64,000 nucleotides of DNA from a candidate division FCPU426 bacterium (GCA_027452205.1 DAIDGV010000024.1:156750-220749); one strand, 5' to 3'; numbered from the stretch's first letter, positions 39,936-49,669 are shown. Program-made: numbers and translations. The notes: generated by a model not told the origin, from the sequence alone.

Positions 39936-41060
39936 TCAAGACAGGCTGACTCCCAATAGATGGCCTAAACCATAGGTGACCAAGGCCGCTAAAAGCCCTA
40001 AAACCAATTGTCGGGTGCCCGCGAACCAGACCGGTTTACCGGTGAACAAAGTGCCCACAGCCCCAAAACCGAACAGGGCCAAAGCGCTCAAAACCGCGCT
40101 CATTCCAACGGCCATGTTGCCGTTCAAGAAAAAGAACGGGATCACCGGGATGATCGCCCCAAGCGCGAAGAGCGCAAAAGAAGAACCCGCGGCCACCAGG
40201 GCCGAGCCGCCCTTTTCATCGGGATCGATCCCCAATTCTTCGCGGGTCAAGGCATCCATGGCGGTGGCCTTGTTCTTCACCATGTGTTCCGCCAAATTCT
40301 TGGCCGCTTCGGGTTTCATTCCCTTCGATTCGTAGATAAGCTGCAGCTCTTCCTTTTCCCCCATCGGGTTCAGGTCGAACTCCTCTTCCTCGATGCGGAT
40401 CTCCCTCTCGTTCAATTCTTTGGAGCTGGTCACGGATATCCACTCGCCCAAGGCCATGGAACAGGCGCCCGCCAAAAGCCCCGCTGAACCGGTCAGGAGC
40501 AGTACATGATTGCTCATCGAGGCGCCCGCCACACCCATCACCAGGCTCAGGTTGGAACAAAGTCCGTCATTGGCCCCCAGCACCGCAGCGCGCAAGGTGT
40601 TGCCACCGATGCTTTTATGGCGGCCTTCCACCTCGGCCAAATAACTGCCCGAAGCCCCCTGTTTGTCCACCACCAGGATCTCTTCCAGCAGTCGGTCGTG
40701 CAAATGCTCGTCCGCCACCATGGAAGTGCCCTTGGTCTCTTCTTGGGGCGCGTACATGTTCTTGTCGACCTTCTCGAACCCCGCCACCGTGCTTAGCACG
40801 GCGTTAGGCCCCAGCCATTTGGCCAGAGCAATCAAGACCCGAGTGCGCCAACCCGGGACCGGTTTTGGAATGACCACCCCGTTCTTTTTTAAATGGTCTT
40901 CCCAAAAGGCCTTATGTTTCTCTTCCATCTTGGCCAGGTTCGCATAGACCTCGGAAAGTTTGGGGTTCTTTTCCACCTCGGCCAGGGTGTGATAAATAGC
41001 GGCGCCATCCACTTCGCCTTGCCAGTTCTCGAGATATCTTTTGATGTCTTTCGGGGCCAT
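39936..41060 (-). CDS. MbfA-like ferritin-VIT1 fusion (membrane iron exporter)
   Basis: 374 residues. N-terminal ~150 residues are a rubrerythrin/ferritin-like four-helix domain with the di-iron ligands in EVDGAAIYHTLAEVE and MEEKHKAFWEDHL and a second E/H set in VADEHLHDRLLEEI. Residues ~165-374 are a VIT1/CCC1 transporter: NTLRAAVLGANDGLCSNLSLVMGVAG, then GEWISVTSSKEL and the membrane spans to the C-terminus. This order is that of MbfA, which oxidises Fe2+ and exports iron under iron or acid stress. GGAG ribosome site. Divergent from the diguanylate cyclase genes. Confidence 0.92.
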   Translation of the reverse strand: MAPKDIKRYLENWQGEVDGAAIYHTLAEVEKNPKLSEVYANLAKMEEKHKAFWEDHLKKNGVVIPKPVPGWRTRVLIALAKWLGPNAVLSTVAGFEKVDKNMYAPQEETKGTSMVADEHLHDRLLEEILVVDKQGASGSYLAEVEGRHKSIGGNTLRAAVLGANDGLCSNLSLVMGVAGASMSNHVLLLTGSAGLLAGACSMALGEWISVTSSKELNEREIRIEEEEFDLNPMGEKEELQLIYESKGMKPEAAKNLAEHMVKNKATAMDALTREELGIDPDEKGGSALVAAGSSFALFALGAIIPVIPFFFLNGNMAVGMSAVLSALALFGFGAVGTLFTGKPVWFAGTRQLVLGLLAALVTYGLGHLLGVSLS

Positions 41061-41227
41061 AGAACTTCTCCAGTTCTTTACTCATAAATATAAGAACTAC
41101 TGTCACTGCCCAGGGTTTTCAAAGCAACTATTCGCGTCATACCAACGAGTATGGCAAAGCCGGTAAAACCTTTTACTGATTCTCCTTTCAGTGCAAACGC
41201 TTTTCCCTGGGTTAAATTAAATTCTAT

Positions 41228-41255
41228 TTGGCTTTGGTTTTTTTGGTGCCATAAT
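41228..41255 (+). promoter_or_regulatory. candidate promoter of the first diguanylate cyclase gene
   Basis: TTGGCT (41228-41233), 16-base spacer, CATAAT (41250-41255). The second cyclase has a similar TTTTTTGGCATGATAATG stretch before it (42463-42480). Only visual matching; no other element seen in the 250-base gap. Confidence 0.35.
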
Positions 41256-41310
41256 GCGAAACATATCGTTACACAAAATCAGCTAAAAATTTACATATTC
41301 GGGGCTTTCC

Positions 41311-42423
41311 TTGGGTCCATCCGATAAAAAAAAGATCCAACACCTCCTCAAAGTCCAACGCTTCCAAAAACATCAGATCCTCATGTACCAAAAGGTCATG
41401 GAAGGGATCCGTCAAGATCTCGAGTTCAAGAATTTATTGAAGTTGATCATTCGTTCGGTCTGCCAGGGCCTGGGTTTCAAACGCGCGGGCATTTTCTTGG
41501 TCGAACCCGACGGCAAAAGTGTGCGCTTGGCGCTCGGCATCGATAAAAGAGGCCGGTACGAGAAGGACCGGGACCGGATCCCCATCATCAACCGCCGGGG
41601 ATGCGGCAATTTTTCCGACATCATTTACGGTTATAAGAAATATTTCTTCTCGAATGATATTCCCCATCGCATCCCCAAAAAGAATAACTTTCGGGTACCT
41701 GTAGTGAACAATGCCTTGGTCCCTCTGCAATTCGGCCGTGAAAAGGCCATTGGGGCCCTGGCGGTGGACAACTTAGGCGAGAACCGCCCCATTACCATGT
41801 CCGATGTGCAGGCCTTGATGACCTTCGCCACCGAGGCGGGCTTGGCCATTGAATCCTTCCGGTCCCACGAAAGGATGATCAGTCTTTCCTTCACCGATCC
41901 TATGACGGGCCTTTATAACCGCCGTTTCTTCGACAAGGCCCTGGCCCAAGAGATAGGCCGTTGCCAACGTTATGGGCGTTTCTTCAGCTTGCTGTTGGTG
42001 GATATCGATCACTTTAAAAAGGTGAATGACACCTATGGGCATGACGCGGGGGATGAGATCCTCAAACAGATTTCCAAGATCCTTCAGATCAACCTGCGTA
42101 GCATGGACGTAGTGTGCCGGATCGGCGGCGAGGAATTCGCCATCATCCTTCCGGAAACCCCCCATCAGAACTTGGTCGTGGTCGTGAACCGGCTCTTAAA
42201 AGAGGTCCGTCAAGCCGAACCCCTGGTCCCCACCATGGCCTATGAAAAAGAAAGGGTGACCATCAGCATCGGGGTGGCCAGCTACAATGGCGGCGCTGTT
42301 TCCCCCGCCGAACTTTATAAACTGGCGGACAAAAGCCTTTATCAAGCGAAGAAGACCGGCAGGAACCGCTCCGGGCCCTACTACGCCAGCTCCAAAACAT
42401 TGCAGCAAGCTTTCTTGAAATAA
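41311..42423 (+). CDS. GAF-GGDEF diguanylate cyclase, copy 1
   Basis: 370 residues, no membrane span. A short coiled N-terminus (~1-45), a GAF-like sensor (~50-185) with RAGIFLVEPDG and GALAVDNLGENRPIT, and a GGDEF domain (~205-360): LSFTDPMTGLYNRRFF, DIDHFKKVNDTYGH and active site GGEEF. RSMD, five residues before GGEEF, fits an inhibitory RxxD I-site. It should make c-di-GMP in the cytoplasm under an unknown GAF ligand. Starts at TTG 41311; ribosome site weak. The downstream paralogue is about 70% identical by eye. Confidence 0.92.
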   Translation: MGPSDKKKIQHLLKVQRFQKHQILMYQKVMEGIRQDLEFKNLLKLIIRSVCQGLGFKRAGIFLVEPDGKSVRLALGIDKRGRYEKDRDRIPIINRRGCGNFSDIIYGYKKYFFSNDIPHRIPKKNNFRVPVVNNALVPLQFGREKAIGALAVDNLGENRPITMSDVQALMTFATEAGLAIESFRSHERMISLSFTDPMTGLYNRRFFDKALAQEIGRCQRYGRFFSLLLVDIDHFKKVNDTYGHDAGDEILKQISKILQINLRSMDVVCRIGGEEFAIILPETPHQNLVVVVNRLLKEVRQAEPLVPTMAYEKERVTISIGVASYNGGAVSPAELYKLADKSLYQAKKTGRNRSGPYYASSKTLQQAFLK

Positions 42424-42526
42424 AGGTTTTGCTCCATAGTCTTCAAAACACCCTGGTCTCTGTCTTTTTTGGCATGATAATGAGCTTTATTTAATCGTCT
42501 TCTATTCAAACAATAAGGATGATCTC

Positions 42527-43645
42527 TTGGTAACACTCTCGAACCATAAACTTGAACAGATCGTTAAGAAACAGCGGATCCAAAAACAACAGATCCTCAT
42601 GTATCAAAAAGTAATGGATGGGATCCGGCAGGATCTCAAGTTCAAAAGCCTCTTAAAGCTCATCATTCGATCGGTTTGCCGGGGACTAGGGTTCAAACGC
42701 GCCGGCATTTTTCTTATCGACTCCGATAACAGGAACGTCCGCCTTGTCATGGGGATCGACAAGAACGGTAAATTTGAGCAAAACAAGGAACGTATCCCGA
42801 TCAACCTTAAACCGGGAAAGAACTATTTCGCGGATGTCATCAACGGCCATAAAAAATTCTTTTTTTCGAACGACATCCCCCATCGCATCCCTAAAAAAGA
42901 TAAATTCCGTGTCCCGGTCTACAACAACGCTTTGGTCCCCCTGAGATTCGGCAAAGCAAAGGCCATCGGGGCCCTGGCCGTGGACAACTTGGACGAGAAT
43001 AGGCCAATCACGAAGTCGGATGTGCTCGCTTTGCTCAGTTACGCCACCCAAGTGGGGTTAGCGATCGATTGTTTTAGGTCTCACGAGAAAATGATCGGGC
43101 TTTCATTCACCGATATCATGACAGGCCTTTATAACCGGCGTTTCTTCGAAAAAGCGCTGTCCCAAGAAATAAACCGATGCCAGCGCTATAGCCGGACTTT
43201 CAGTTTGCTTATCGTGGACATCGATCATTTCAAGCGGGTGAACGATACTTATGGCCATGACGCGGGCGACGAGATCATCCGTCAGATCGCGGATATTTTG
43301 CAGCACAATTTAAGGGGACTCGACGTGGTATGCCGGGTCGGAGGCGAGGAATTCGCCGTCATCCTTCCGGAAACACCTTCCCAAAATCTAACGATCGTCG
43401 TCGATCGGCTTCTGAAAGAAGTCCGGCAAGCCAGCCCTCATGTGGAAGCCATGGTCAAAAAGAAAGAGCGTGTGACTATCAGCATCGGCGTGGCCAGTTA
43501 CCGGGGAGGCGACCTTTCGAGCGCCGCTTTATTCAAGATGGCGGATAAAAGCCTTTACCACGCTAAGCGAACCGGTCGGGACCGGTCCGGGCCCCATTAC
43601 GACAGCGCCAAGAACTTGCGCCTGGCCCTTTTGAACAATAAATAA
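42527..43645 (+). CDS. GAF-GGDEF diguanylate cyclase, copy 2
   Basis: 372 residues with the same architecture as the upstream copy: coiled N-terminus, GAF (RAGIFLIDSDN ... GALAVDNLDENRPIT), GGDEF with active-site GGEEF and RGLD I-site. AAGGATGATC precedes the TTG start. The most variable stretch between copies lies at residues ~75-105 in the GAF domain, where ligand contacts are expected. Tandem duplication followed by ligand-site divergence is the simple reading. Confidence 0.92.
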   Translation: MVTLSNHKLEQIVKKQRIQKQQILMYQKVMDGIRQDLKFKSLLKLIIRSVCRGLGFKRAGIFLIDSDNRNVRLVMGIDKNGKFEQNKERIPINLKPGKNYFADVINGHKKFFFSNDIPHRIPKKDKFRVPVYNNALVPLRFGKAKAIGALAVDNLDENRPITKSDVLALLSYATQVGLAIDCFRSHEKMIGLSFTDIMTGLYNRRFFEKALSQEINRCQRYSRTFSLLIVDIDHFKRVNDTYGHDAGDEIIRQIADILQHNLRGLDVVCRVGGEEFAVILPETPSQNLTIVVDRLLKEVRQASPHVEAMVKKKERVTISIGVASYRGGDLSSAALFKMADKSLYHAKRTGRDRSGPHYDSAKNLRLALLNNK

Positions 43646-43727
43646 GCCTTTTCAACAAGCTCTCTTTGTAACTCTCCTTTGGGCTAAAACGTCTAAATAG
43701 CGATAAGCTTTTTAGATGGAGGATAAG

Positions 43728-44777
43728 ATGCGTTACATGGCTTTGCTCCTGATGATCCTGGGATCAATGTTACCCTTCGCCTGCAACACTCCGACTCCGA
43801 CCAGTTCTACTAATAATTCGGGCCACCATTTCGCCACTCCGACCTTTACCCCGACCAATTTGAACGGATGGACCTCCACACCCACGCCGACCTTCCAGCC
43901 TATGCCCGCTTATGTGGGTACTTTTTCGGCCAACGCGCCCAATGGCATCGCTTACGCGAACAGCGCGATCTACGTGGCACAGGGGGACGGCGCGGCGGTT
44001 TCCCAAGTCGAGGTCTTCAACTCCACCACCAACAGCCTGACCTGGACCTGGACCAACTCCGGCGGGATCAATTTCAAATGGCCCAACGGGGTGGCGGTCA
44101 ATTCGGCGGCCACCACCGCTTATGTGTTGGATGCCGGGGATAGTTCGAACAATTACAACGGCGTGGTTTACGCTCTGGCGCCCGCGGCCACACCCACGCC
44201 CCTCACCTCTTGGACGACTTATGGTAGTACGTCCCTGAACGAACCCGGGGGCATCGCGCTGGATACCGCCGGCAATGTTTATGTGGCGGATACCGGGAAT
44301 GGTCTATTGGAAGAGTTTGGTTCCGCCGGCACTACCATCGCCTCTTGGTCCAACGGCAGCGCCTATCCCATTGCCGTCACGGTGGACTCAAGCAACAACG
44401 TTTATCTGGCCGACGGCAACAACGACCAGGTGATTGTCCTTTCACCCAACGGAAGTTCTTTCACCGTGGCGTCCCAGTGGAACCTTCCCCCGGTCTATTA
44501 TTCTCAGGACGGCGGCGGGCTGGACTATTACGGGATCGCGGTGGATGCTTCGAAGAATGTATATGTGGCGGATTATTACAACAGCCAGGTGGAAGTTTAT
44601 ACTCATACCGGCACCCAGTTGGGCGTCTTTAGCGGCAACCAAAGCGGGGCCACGCCCCTGGCCGGGCCGGACGGTCTGTTACTTTACAACAGCGACATTT
44701 ATGTCGCCGATTACGACAGCAATACCGGCGCTAACACCGCCGGCATCATTGAGATCTTCGGACCCAATAACTACTAA
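43728..44777 (+). CDS. NHL-repeat beta-propeller lipoprotein
   Basis: 349 residues from ATG 43728 (GGAGG five bases upstream). A lipoprotein signal (MALLLMILGSMLPFAC) is followed by a Thr/Pro-rich linker (PTPTSSTNNS, TFTPTNLNG, STPTPTFQP). Residues ~60-349 repeat a ~45-residue NHL-like motif: PNGIAYANSAIYVAQ, PGGIALDTAGNVYVADTGN, YPIAVTVDSSNNVYLADGN, YYGIAVDASKNVYVADYYN, DGLLLYNSDIYVADYD. It forms a six-bladed propeller outside the inner membrane, likely for binding; ligand unknown. Convergent with the peroxidase gene. Confidence 0.86.
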   Translation: MRYMALLLMILGSMLPFACNTPTPTSSTNNSGHHFATPTFTPTNLNGWTSTPTPTFQPMPAYVGTFSANAPNGIAYANSAIYVAQGDGAAVSQVEVFNSTTNSLTWTWTNSGGINFKWPNGVAVNSAATTAYVLDAGDSSNNYNGVVYALAPAATPTPLTSWTTYGSTSLNEPGGIALDTAGNVYVADTGNGLLEEFGSAGTTIASWSNGSAYPIAVTVDSSNNVYLADGNNDQVIVLSPNGSSFTVASQWNLPPVYYSQDGGGLDYYGIAVDASKNVYVADYYNSQVEVYTHTGTQLGVFSGNQSGATPLAGPDGLLLYNSDIYVADYDSNTGANTAGIIEIFGPNNY

Positions 44778-44778
44778 A

Positions 44779-45327
44779 TTATTTCTGGGCCAGGGCCTTT
44801 TCAATGTCGCTCGTCAGGTCTTCCGGCTGGGTTTTCGGCTTGTAGCGCTGGATCGGGTGGCCGTGACGGTCCACCAGGAACTTGGCGAAGTTCCATTCGA
44901 TATCCCCCGGATAAACGGTCTCTAAGTAAGCGTAGAGCGGGTCCTTGTGGTCCCCGTTCACTTCGATCTTATGCATCAGGGGAAAAGTCACGCCATAGTT
45001 GAGGGTGCAGAAACTTTGGATGGTCTTGGCGTCGCCCGGTTCCTGGCTAAAGAATTGATTGCAAGGAAAACCCAGGATGACCAATCCCTGGTCCTTATAT
45101 TTCTTATAGAGTTCTTCCAGCCCTTTGTATTGAGGCGTGTTGCCGCATTTGCTGGCCACATTGACGATGAGCAGCACCTTGCCTTTGTAATGGGATAGCT
45201 TGATGGGTTTCCCGTCCAGGGTTTCGGTCTTAAAACGATAGACCGTCTGCTCGGAGGATCCCGCCATGGCTGATCCAGCCGCGAATAACATTAAAACAAG
45301 GGTAAGACCCAACATTAGTTTCTTCAT
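44779..45327 (-). CDS. periplasmic glutathione peroxidase-family protein
   Basis: 182 residues from the ATG at 45327 (GGGAGG upstream). A signal peptide (~1-22) precedes a thiol peroxidase of the GPx fold. The catalytic set is C61 (VASKCGNT), Q91 (GFPCNQFF) and W145/N146 (EWNFAKFLVDR); C89 is the likely resolving Cys. It is the Cys form, not selenocysteine, so it probably uses thioredoxin-type donors and removes peroxides in the periplasm. Confidence 0.93.
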   Translation of the reverse strand: MKKLMLGLTLVLMLFAAGSAMAGSSEQTVYRFKTETLDGKPIKLSHYKGKVLLIVNVASKCGNTPQYKGLEELYKKYKDQGLVILGFPCNQFFSQEPGDAKTIQSFCTLNYGVTFPLMHKIEVNGDHKDPLYAYLETVYPGDIEWNFAKFLVDRHGHPIQRYKPKTQPEDLTSDIEKALAQK

Positions 45328-45478
45328 ATTAAAAGCCTCCCGGTAGTTCGTTGGTCTTATCCCACCATAGCCGACTGGCAAAAATCCAGTCCCCACTCCG
45401 CGAACGATTTGTCCGCTTTTGGTTCCCAACCTACTTGCGGAAATCCATAATGACACCACCTTAAACGTTCAGGAAAAC

Positions 45479-46531
45479 ATGACTTCTTCTTTTTGGATCA
45501 TCTTCGCCCTTGGCCTGGTCGTAGTGCTGGTCTTCCTGCTTCCTTTCTTCTCAAAAAGGATCGAGGAAGAACTGGAACTGTTCGTTTTGATCATGGGTTC
45601 CACCGCCGTAACCCTTTCCGAATTATGGTCAAGAACCTTCGTGATCCAACATCTTCAAGAGGCCCTGCCTATCGCGCTGACCGTCCTAGGGGCTGGGTTT
45701 CTTTTTTATTTCCTTCAAGCCCGCATGGAACGGTGGATCGAGGTCGTTCTCACGGTCATTGGCCCGCGGGCTTCCTTGTTCTTATTGGTCACCGGCCTGG
45801 GGTTGCTTTCCTCTCTTTTGACCGCGGTCATAACCCCTCTGCTGCTGGCCGAAGCCCTTTCGGTTCTTCGCCTACCCCGGGAATTGAAAGTGAAGGTCGC
45901 GGTGCTTTCTTGTTTTGCGATCGGCCTCGGGTCCATCCTGACCCCCTTAGGCGGGCCCTTGACCGCTATTGTGGCGAACCGGCTTCAGGGAGAACCTTAC
46001 CACGCGGATTTTTTCTTTATTCTGCGGCTCATGGGACCCTGGGTGCTCCCGGCCCTCTATGGATTGGGGCTTTACGTCGCGGTCCTTCCCCTGCCGCCAG
46101 GACCTTTGACCTTCAAGCCCGAACGGTACCGGCCTGAAACCTTGCGGGTGGTCTTTTCCCGCGCGGGCAAGGTTTATGTCTTTGTCGTCGGCCTTCTTTT
46201 TTTGGCCTCGGGTCTGGCCCCGATGGTGGACCGCTTAGTCGCCAGCTCTTCCACCCCCGCGCTCTATTGGATGAACATGAGCTCCGCGGTCTTGGATAAC
46301 GCCAGCATCGCTGCGGCGGAAATAGGCCCCGGCATGTCCCTCAAGACCATTCAATACCTGCTCATGGGCCTGCTGTTATCCGGCGTCATGCTGATCCCCG
46401 GCAACCTGCCCAACATGGTGGCCGCCGGCAAACTGGGCATCAAGAGCGGCGAATGGGCCAGGATCGGCGTGCCCTTGGGACTTTTTTTCATGGTCCTTTA
46501 TTTTTTCGCATTGGGTTTCTTTTTTAAGTGA
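45479..46531 (+). CDS. DUF1646 putative cation transporter
   Basis: 350 residues, about 10 spans, starting at the ATG at 45479 (AGGA upstream). RIEEELELFVLIMGSTAVTLS is the family start; LGSILTPLGGPLTAIVANRL and SSAVLDNASIAAAEIGP near the end are conserved ion-transporter-like motifs, and GNLPNMVAAGKLGIK closes it. The family is annotated as putative Na+/H+ antiporter-like; direct data are lacking. Divergent from the peroxidase gene. Confidence 0.87.
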   Translation: MTSSFWIIFALGLVVVLVFLLPFFSKRIEEELELFVLIMGSTAVTLSELWSRTFVIQHLQEALPIALTVLGAGFLFYFLQARMERWIEVVLTVIGPRASLFLLVTGLGLLSSLLTAVITPLLLAEALSVLRLPRELKVKVAVLSCFAIGLGSILTPLGGPLTAIVANRLQGEPYHADFFFILRLMGPWVLPALYGLGLYVAVLPLPPGPLTFKPERYRPETLRVVFSRAGKVYVFVVGLLFLASGLAPMVDRLVASSSTPALYWMNMSSAVLDNASIAAAEIGPGMSLKTIQYLLMGLLLSGVMLIPGNLPNMVAAGKLGIKSGEWARIGVPLGLFFMVLYFFALGFFFK

Positions 46532-46573
46532 CCTTGGCTTGACCTGACCGGTCGGCCTGATAGACTCTGCCCC

Positions 46574-47761
46574 ATGACGACTTCCCCCACCAAAGACATG
46601 CCCGCCAGCCTGGTTTGGCTCATGGCCATCAGCGTGGGCGTGACCGTCGCGAACATTTATTACGTTCAACCCCTGCTGGTCGTTATCGCCCAAGATTTTC
46701 AACTGACCTCCACTCAAGCGGGGCTTATCGCCACCGCCACCCAGATCGGCACTTCCTTCGGCATGCTCTTGTTCGTTCCCCTGGGTGATGTGATGGAACG
46801 CCGGTCCCTCATCGCCCGGCTGATCCTGGCTTGCATGGTGGTCTTGGTCTTGACCGCCCTGGCCCCTTCGGCGTTTTTGATGGGGCTTGCCTGTTTGGGC
46901 GTGGGCCTTTTTACCGCGGTCGTGCATGTTTTGGTCCCCTATGCCGCCCATCTGGCCCCCCCGGAAAAGCGCGGGCATATCGTGGGTACCGTTTTTAGCG
47001 GTGTTCTTTTGGGAATCCTTTTGGCCCGCACCTTCAGCGGCCTCTTGGGCGCGCACTGGGGTTGGAGGTCCGTCTATTGGATCGCCGCGGGAATGATGCT
47101 GGTCCTCTCCCTGCTCATCCGCTGGCGTTTACCCGTCAGCGAACCCGAGATAAAAATGGGTTATGGGGATTTGTTAAGGTCCCTTCTGCACTTCGTCCGT
47201 AAACATCATGAACTGCGGGAATCCGCCTTCGTAGGCGCCATGATCTTCGCCAGCTTCAGCGCCTTTTGGACCACTTTGACCTTCCACTTGGCGGCTTTAC
47301 CCGCTCACTATGGCAGCGATGTTGCGGGTCTCTTTGGTTTGATCGGCGCCACCGGCGCCCTCGGCGCGCCGCTTGTGGGCCGCTTGGCGGATAAACATGG
47401 ACCCCGAACCACCCTGCTCTTGGCCCTCTACATAGAAGCCGTTTCTTTTCCTTTGATGGGCCTCTTTGGGAATAATCTCTGGGGTTTGGCCCTGGGAGCC
47501 ATTGTGATGGACCTGGGCGTTCAAGCGGGTCATGTGTCGAACCAGACCCGCATCTATGCCTTGGACCCAAAGGCCCGCAGCCGTTTGAACACCGTTTATA
47601 TGGTCTGTTATTTTGCCGGAGGCGCGCTGGGGTCCTATGGCGGGTCTTTAGGTTGGGCCTGGGGCGGCTGGTGGGGTGTTTGCGGCTTCGCGCTTTTACC
47701 TATGGCCGCGGCCCTTTGGGTCTGCGCCCTGGCCAAACCCATGAAACACCTAAAGCTTTAA
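46574..47761 (+). CDS. MFS transporter
   Basis: 395 residues, 12 spans. Motif A-like LGDVMERRSLIARL between spans 2 and 3 (residues ~68-81), and LVGRLADKHGPRTTLLL in the second half. SVGVTVANIYYVQPLLVVIAQDF is typical of the YgaY/drug-efflux (DHA1) branch. Substrate unknown. Follows DUF1646 by 42 bases on the same strand. Confidence 0.9.
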   Translation: MTTSPTKDMPASLVWLMAISVGVTVANIYYVQPLLVVIAQDFQLTSTQAGLIATATQIGTSFGMLLFVPLGDVMERRSLIARLILACMVVLVLTALAPSAFLMGLACLGVGLFTAVVHVLVPYAAHLAPPEKRGHIVGTVFSGVLLGILLARTFSGLLGAHWGWRSVYWIAAGMMLVLSLLIRWRLPVSEPEIKMGYGDLLRSLLHFVRKHHELRESAFVGAMIFASFSAFWTTLTFHLAALPAHYGSDVAGLFGLIGATGALGAPLVGRLADKHGPRTTLLLALYIEAVSFPLMGLFGNNLWGLALGAIVMDLGVQAGHVSNQTRIYALDPKARSRLNTVYMVCYFAGGALGSYGGSLGWAWGGWWGVCGFALLPMAAALWVCALAKPMKHLKL

Positions 47762-47839
47762 ACCTCCGACAAAAGATTGTCTTTCCTAAAAACCAAACTA
47801 AACTCCTTGTAAGTTTCATCTTGTCCAGGAGTGTAAGCG

Positions 47840-49669
47840 GTGAAAGTTCGAATTCCCGGCGCCCCCCCTGATCCCATTTGGCTAGAAAATATCCGCGCCC
47901 ATTATTGGATCCATGACATTCTTCAAATATTTGTCGGTCTGGGCTGTTGGATCATTCAAAGGGATCAACAAAAGAAGTTAGATTGGATGGAGCTCACCCC
48001 CCAAGACCCCATGACTTTGAAACCCCACCATTTCGAGATCGCCTACGGCAAAGAATCGTTGCGCGATGCTTTTCACGTTAAGAATTTCGACCGGGCCGCC
48101 AAAGAACGCCACCCCATCGTGGACCAATGCTGGGGCGCTTCCAGCCTTTTCATCTACATCGGGGAGGCTCGGGACCGACAGGTTTTTCTTTATTCCGATT
48201 ATTTTTTAACCCGTCCCATCGACTGGGCCACTTTGACGTCCCAATGGAAAGCTTTGACCGGCAAGAACACTTCTGAGACAGATCCCGATTTCACCGATTA
48301 TGTGCGTATGAATTTAAAATATCCCGTGTTACAAGGTCCTCTCTTGCAGGGTGTAATCGATTTTTTTGAGTGTTATGTAAAACTCCTGCTTGGCCAGGAC
48401 GATTCCGCCCTGCTCTATGAGCGGGTGAACCAACTAAGGATCAATGTTTTTTCACGGTATTCGCATAACAAAGCATGGATCGATCAAGCATTGGGGCGCG
48501 AGAAATTGATCCCCCCGCCATGGGCCTGGGAACATGGATATCACCTGGAACCTTGGATGGTGGAGGAATTGGGCGTCACCGAGATCCCTAATTATGTTTT
48601 TGCGGTCATGCCCTCGTTTCCATTGAACGAGTCCCGTTTTTCCGCGCAAAGCGCCGTGCAAAACCATCTGATCCAAAAACAATGTTTAGCTTTCGCCAAA
48701 ACCTTGTCCCAAACCATGGCCGAGAACCTGGAGGATTACGGGACCGCTTTCCTGACCCACGCCTCCGGAAAAGATCGGGGGCGTTCGCAAGTCATGGAAA
48801 AAGCTCAGGCTGTTCGCCGATTCATCAGTGAAAAATTTGGTCTGGAATCCATGATCGGCGTTGGTCGGCAGGCCGAGCCTGGCCAAACCCTTCATAGTTC
48901 TTATCAAGAAGCGATCATGGCGCTGAATCTTTGTGTTCAAACAGATAAGAACATCTATTTTTACGCCGACAATATCCACGGTAAATCCAAACCGTCTTAC
49001 CAAAAGATCCAACAGGCTGAATCCGAACTCTTCGATGCCGTGGCAGATCATTTGACCGCGCGCATCAAACTGATGGAGGACCATTATGTCCGGGCGATCT
49101 TGGAATTTGCAGCCAATCACACGGGGGTGGTCCGGGGCCAGTTCCTATCCTGCCTTTCCCATCTTTCCGATCACATAGGCCAAAAGAAGATCCTTAATTC
49201 ATCCCAATTGAGCCTGTTTTGGAAAAAACTGGAACGACGCTTGTCCACTGCCACCACCATTTCCGAACTGATCTATACCTTCAAGGACGCTATCCATAAC
49301 TTATCGATCTTGACCGGCAACCCCACTGATGGCACGAAGACTATCCGCTTACAGGAACTATTGGTCTTCGTGGAAAAGAACTACAACCGTTCATTACCGC
49401 TTCAAGGGGTAGCCCGCCAAACGGGATTCTCTATTCCTGTTTTTTGCAGGCTCTTTAAAAAGACAACCGGGCTCAGTTTCGTCACTTACTTGAATAAACT
49501 GCGCGTTGAAAAATCCAAGACAATCCTCAAGACTAGTACTTTACCCATTTATCAAATAGGGGAGAACTGTGGCTTCCCCAACACTTATCTTTTCAATCGA
49601 AATTTCCGCCGCTGGGTCAAAATGACCCCCACTGATTACCGAAAAAAATTCGCCTCTATTTCTGCCTGA
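47840..49669 (+). CDS. large AraC-family regulator
   Basis: 609 residues. The last ~100 (about 500-605) are a double helix-turn-helix of AraC type: LQGVARQTGFSIPVFCRLFKKTTGLSFVTYL and IYQIGENCGFPNTYLFNRNFRRWVKMTPTDYRKKF. The middle (~275-400) resembles the degenerate GGDEF-like region of YesN-type regulators (SMIGVGRQAEPGQTLHSSYQEAI). The N-terminal ~230 residues contain LFIYIGEARDRQVFLYSDYF and look like a PocR-type sensory domain, unassigned. No membrane span. It starts at GTG 47840 with AGGAG upstream. It may control the secreted genes that follow; this is inference. Confidence 0.87.
   Translation: MKVRIPGAPPDPIWLENIRAHYWIHDILQIFVGLGCWIIQRDQQKKLDWMELTPQDPMTLKPHHFEIAYGKESLRDAFHVKNFDRAAKERHPIVDQCWGASSLFIYIGEARDRQVFLYSDYFLTRPIDWATLTSQWKALTGKNTSETDPDFTDYVRMNLKYPVLQGPLLQGVIDFFECYVKLLLGQDDSALLYERVNQLRINVFSRYSHNKAWIDQALGREKLIPPPWAWEHGYHLEPWMVEELGVTEIPNYVFAVMPSFPLNESRFSAQSAVQNHLIQKQCLAFAKTLSQTMAENLEDYGTAFLTHASGKDRGRSQVMEKAQAVRRFISEKFGLESMIGVGRQAEPGQTLHSSYQEAIMALNLCVQTDKNIYFYADNIHGKSKPSYQKIQQAESELFDAVADHLTARIKLMEDHYVRAILEFAANHTGVVRGQFLSCLSHLSDHIGQKKILNSSQLSLFWKKLERRLSTATTISELIYTFKDAIHNLSILTGNPTDGTKTIRLQELLVFVEKNYNRSLPLQGVARQTGFSIPVFCRLFKKTTGLSFVTYLNKLRVEKSKTILKTSTLPIYQIGENCGFPNTYLFNRNFRRWVKMTPTDYRKKFASISA

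Noticed and set aside
41061-41310. c-di-GMP (GEMM) riboswitch before the cyclase gene
   Set aside because: The stretch GGCAAAGCCGG is suggestive, but the rest of the GEMM core is absent.
41200-42480. Sigma-54 (-24/-12) promoters before the two cyclase genes
   Set aside because: TTGG...GC spacing is 9 and 11 rather than 10 bases between GG and GC in the two copies; a sigma70-type -10 (CATAAT/GATAAT) is at least as good.
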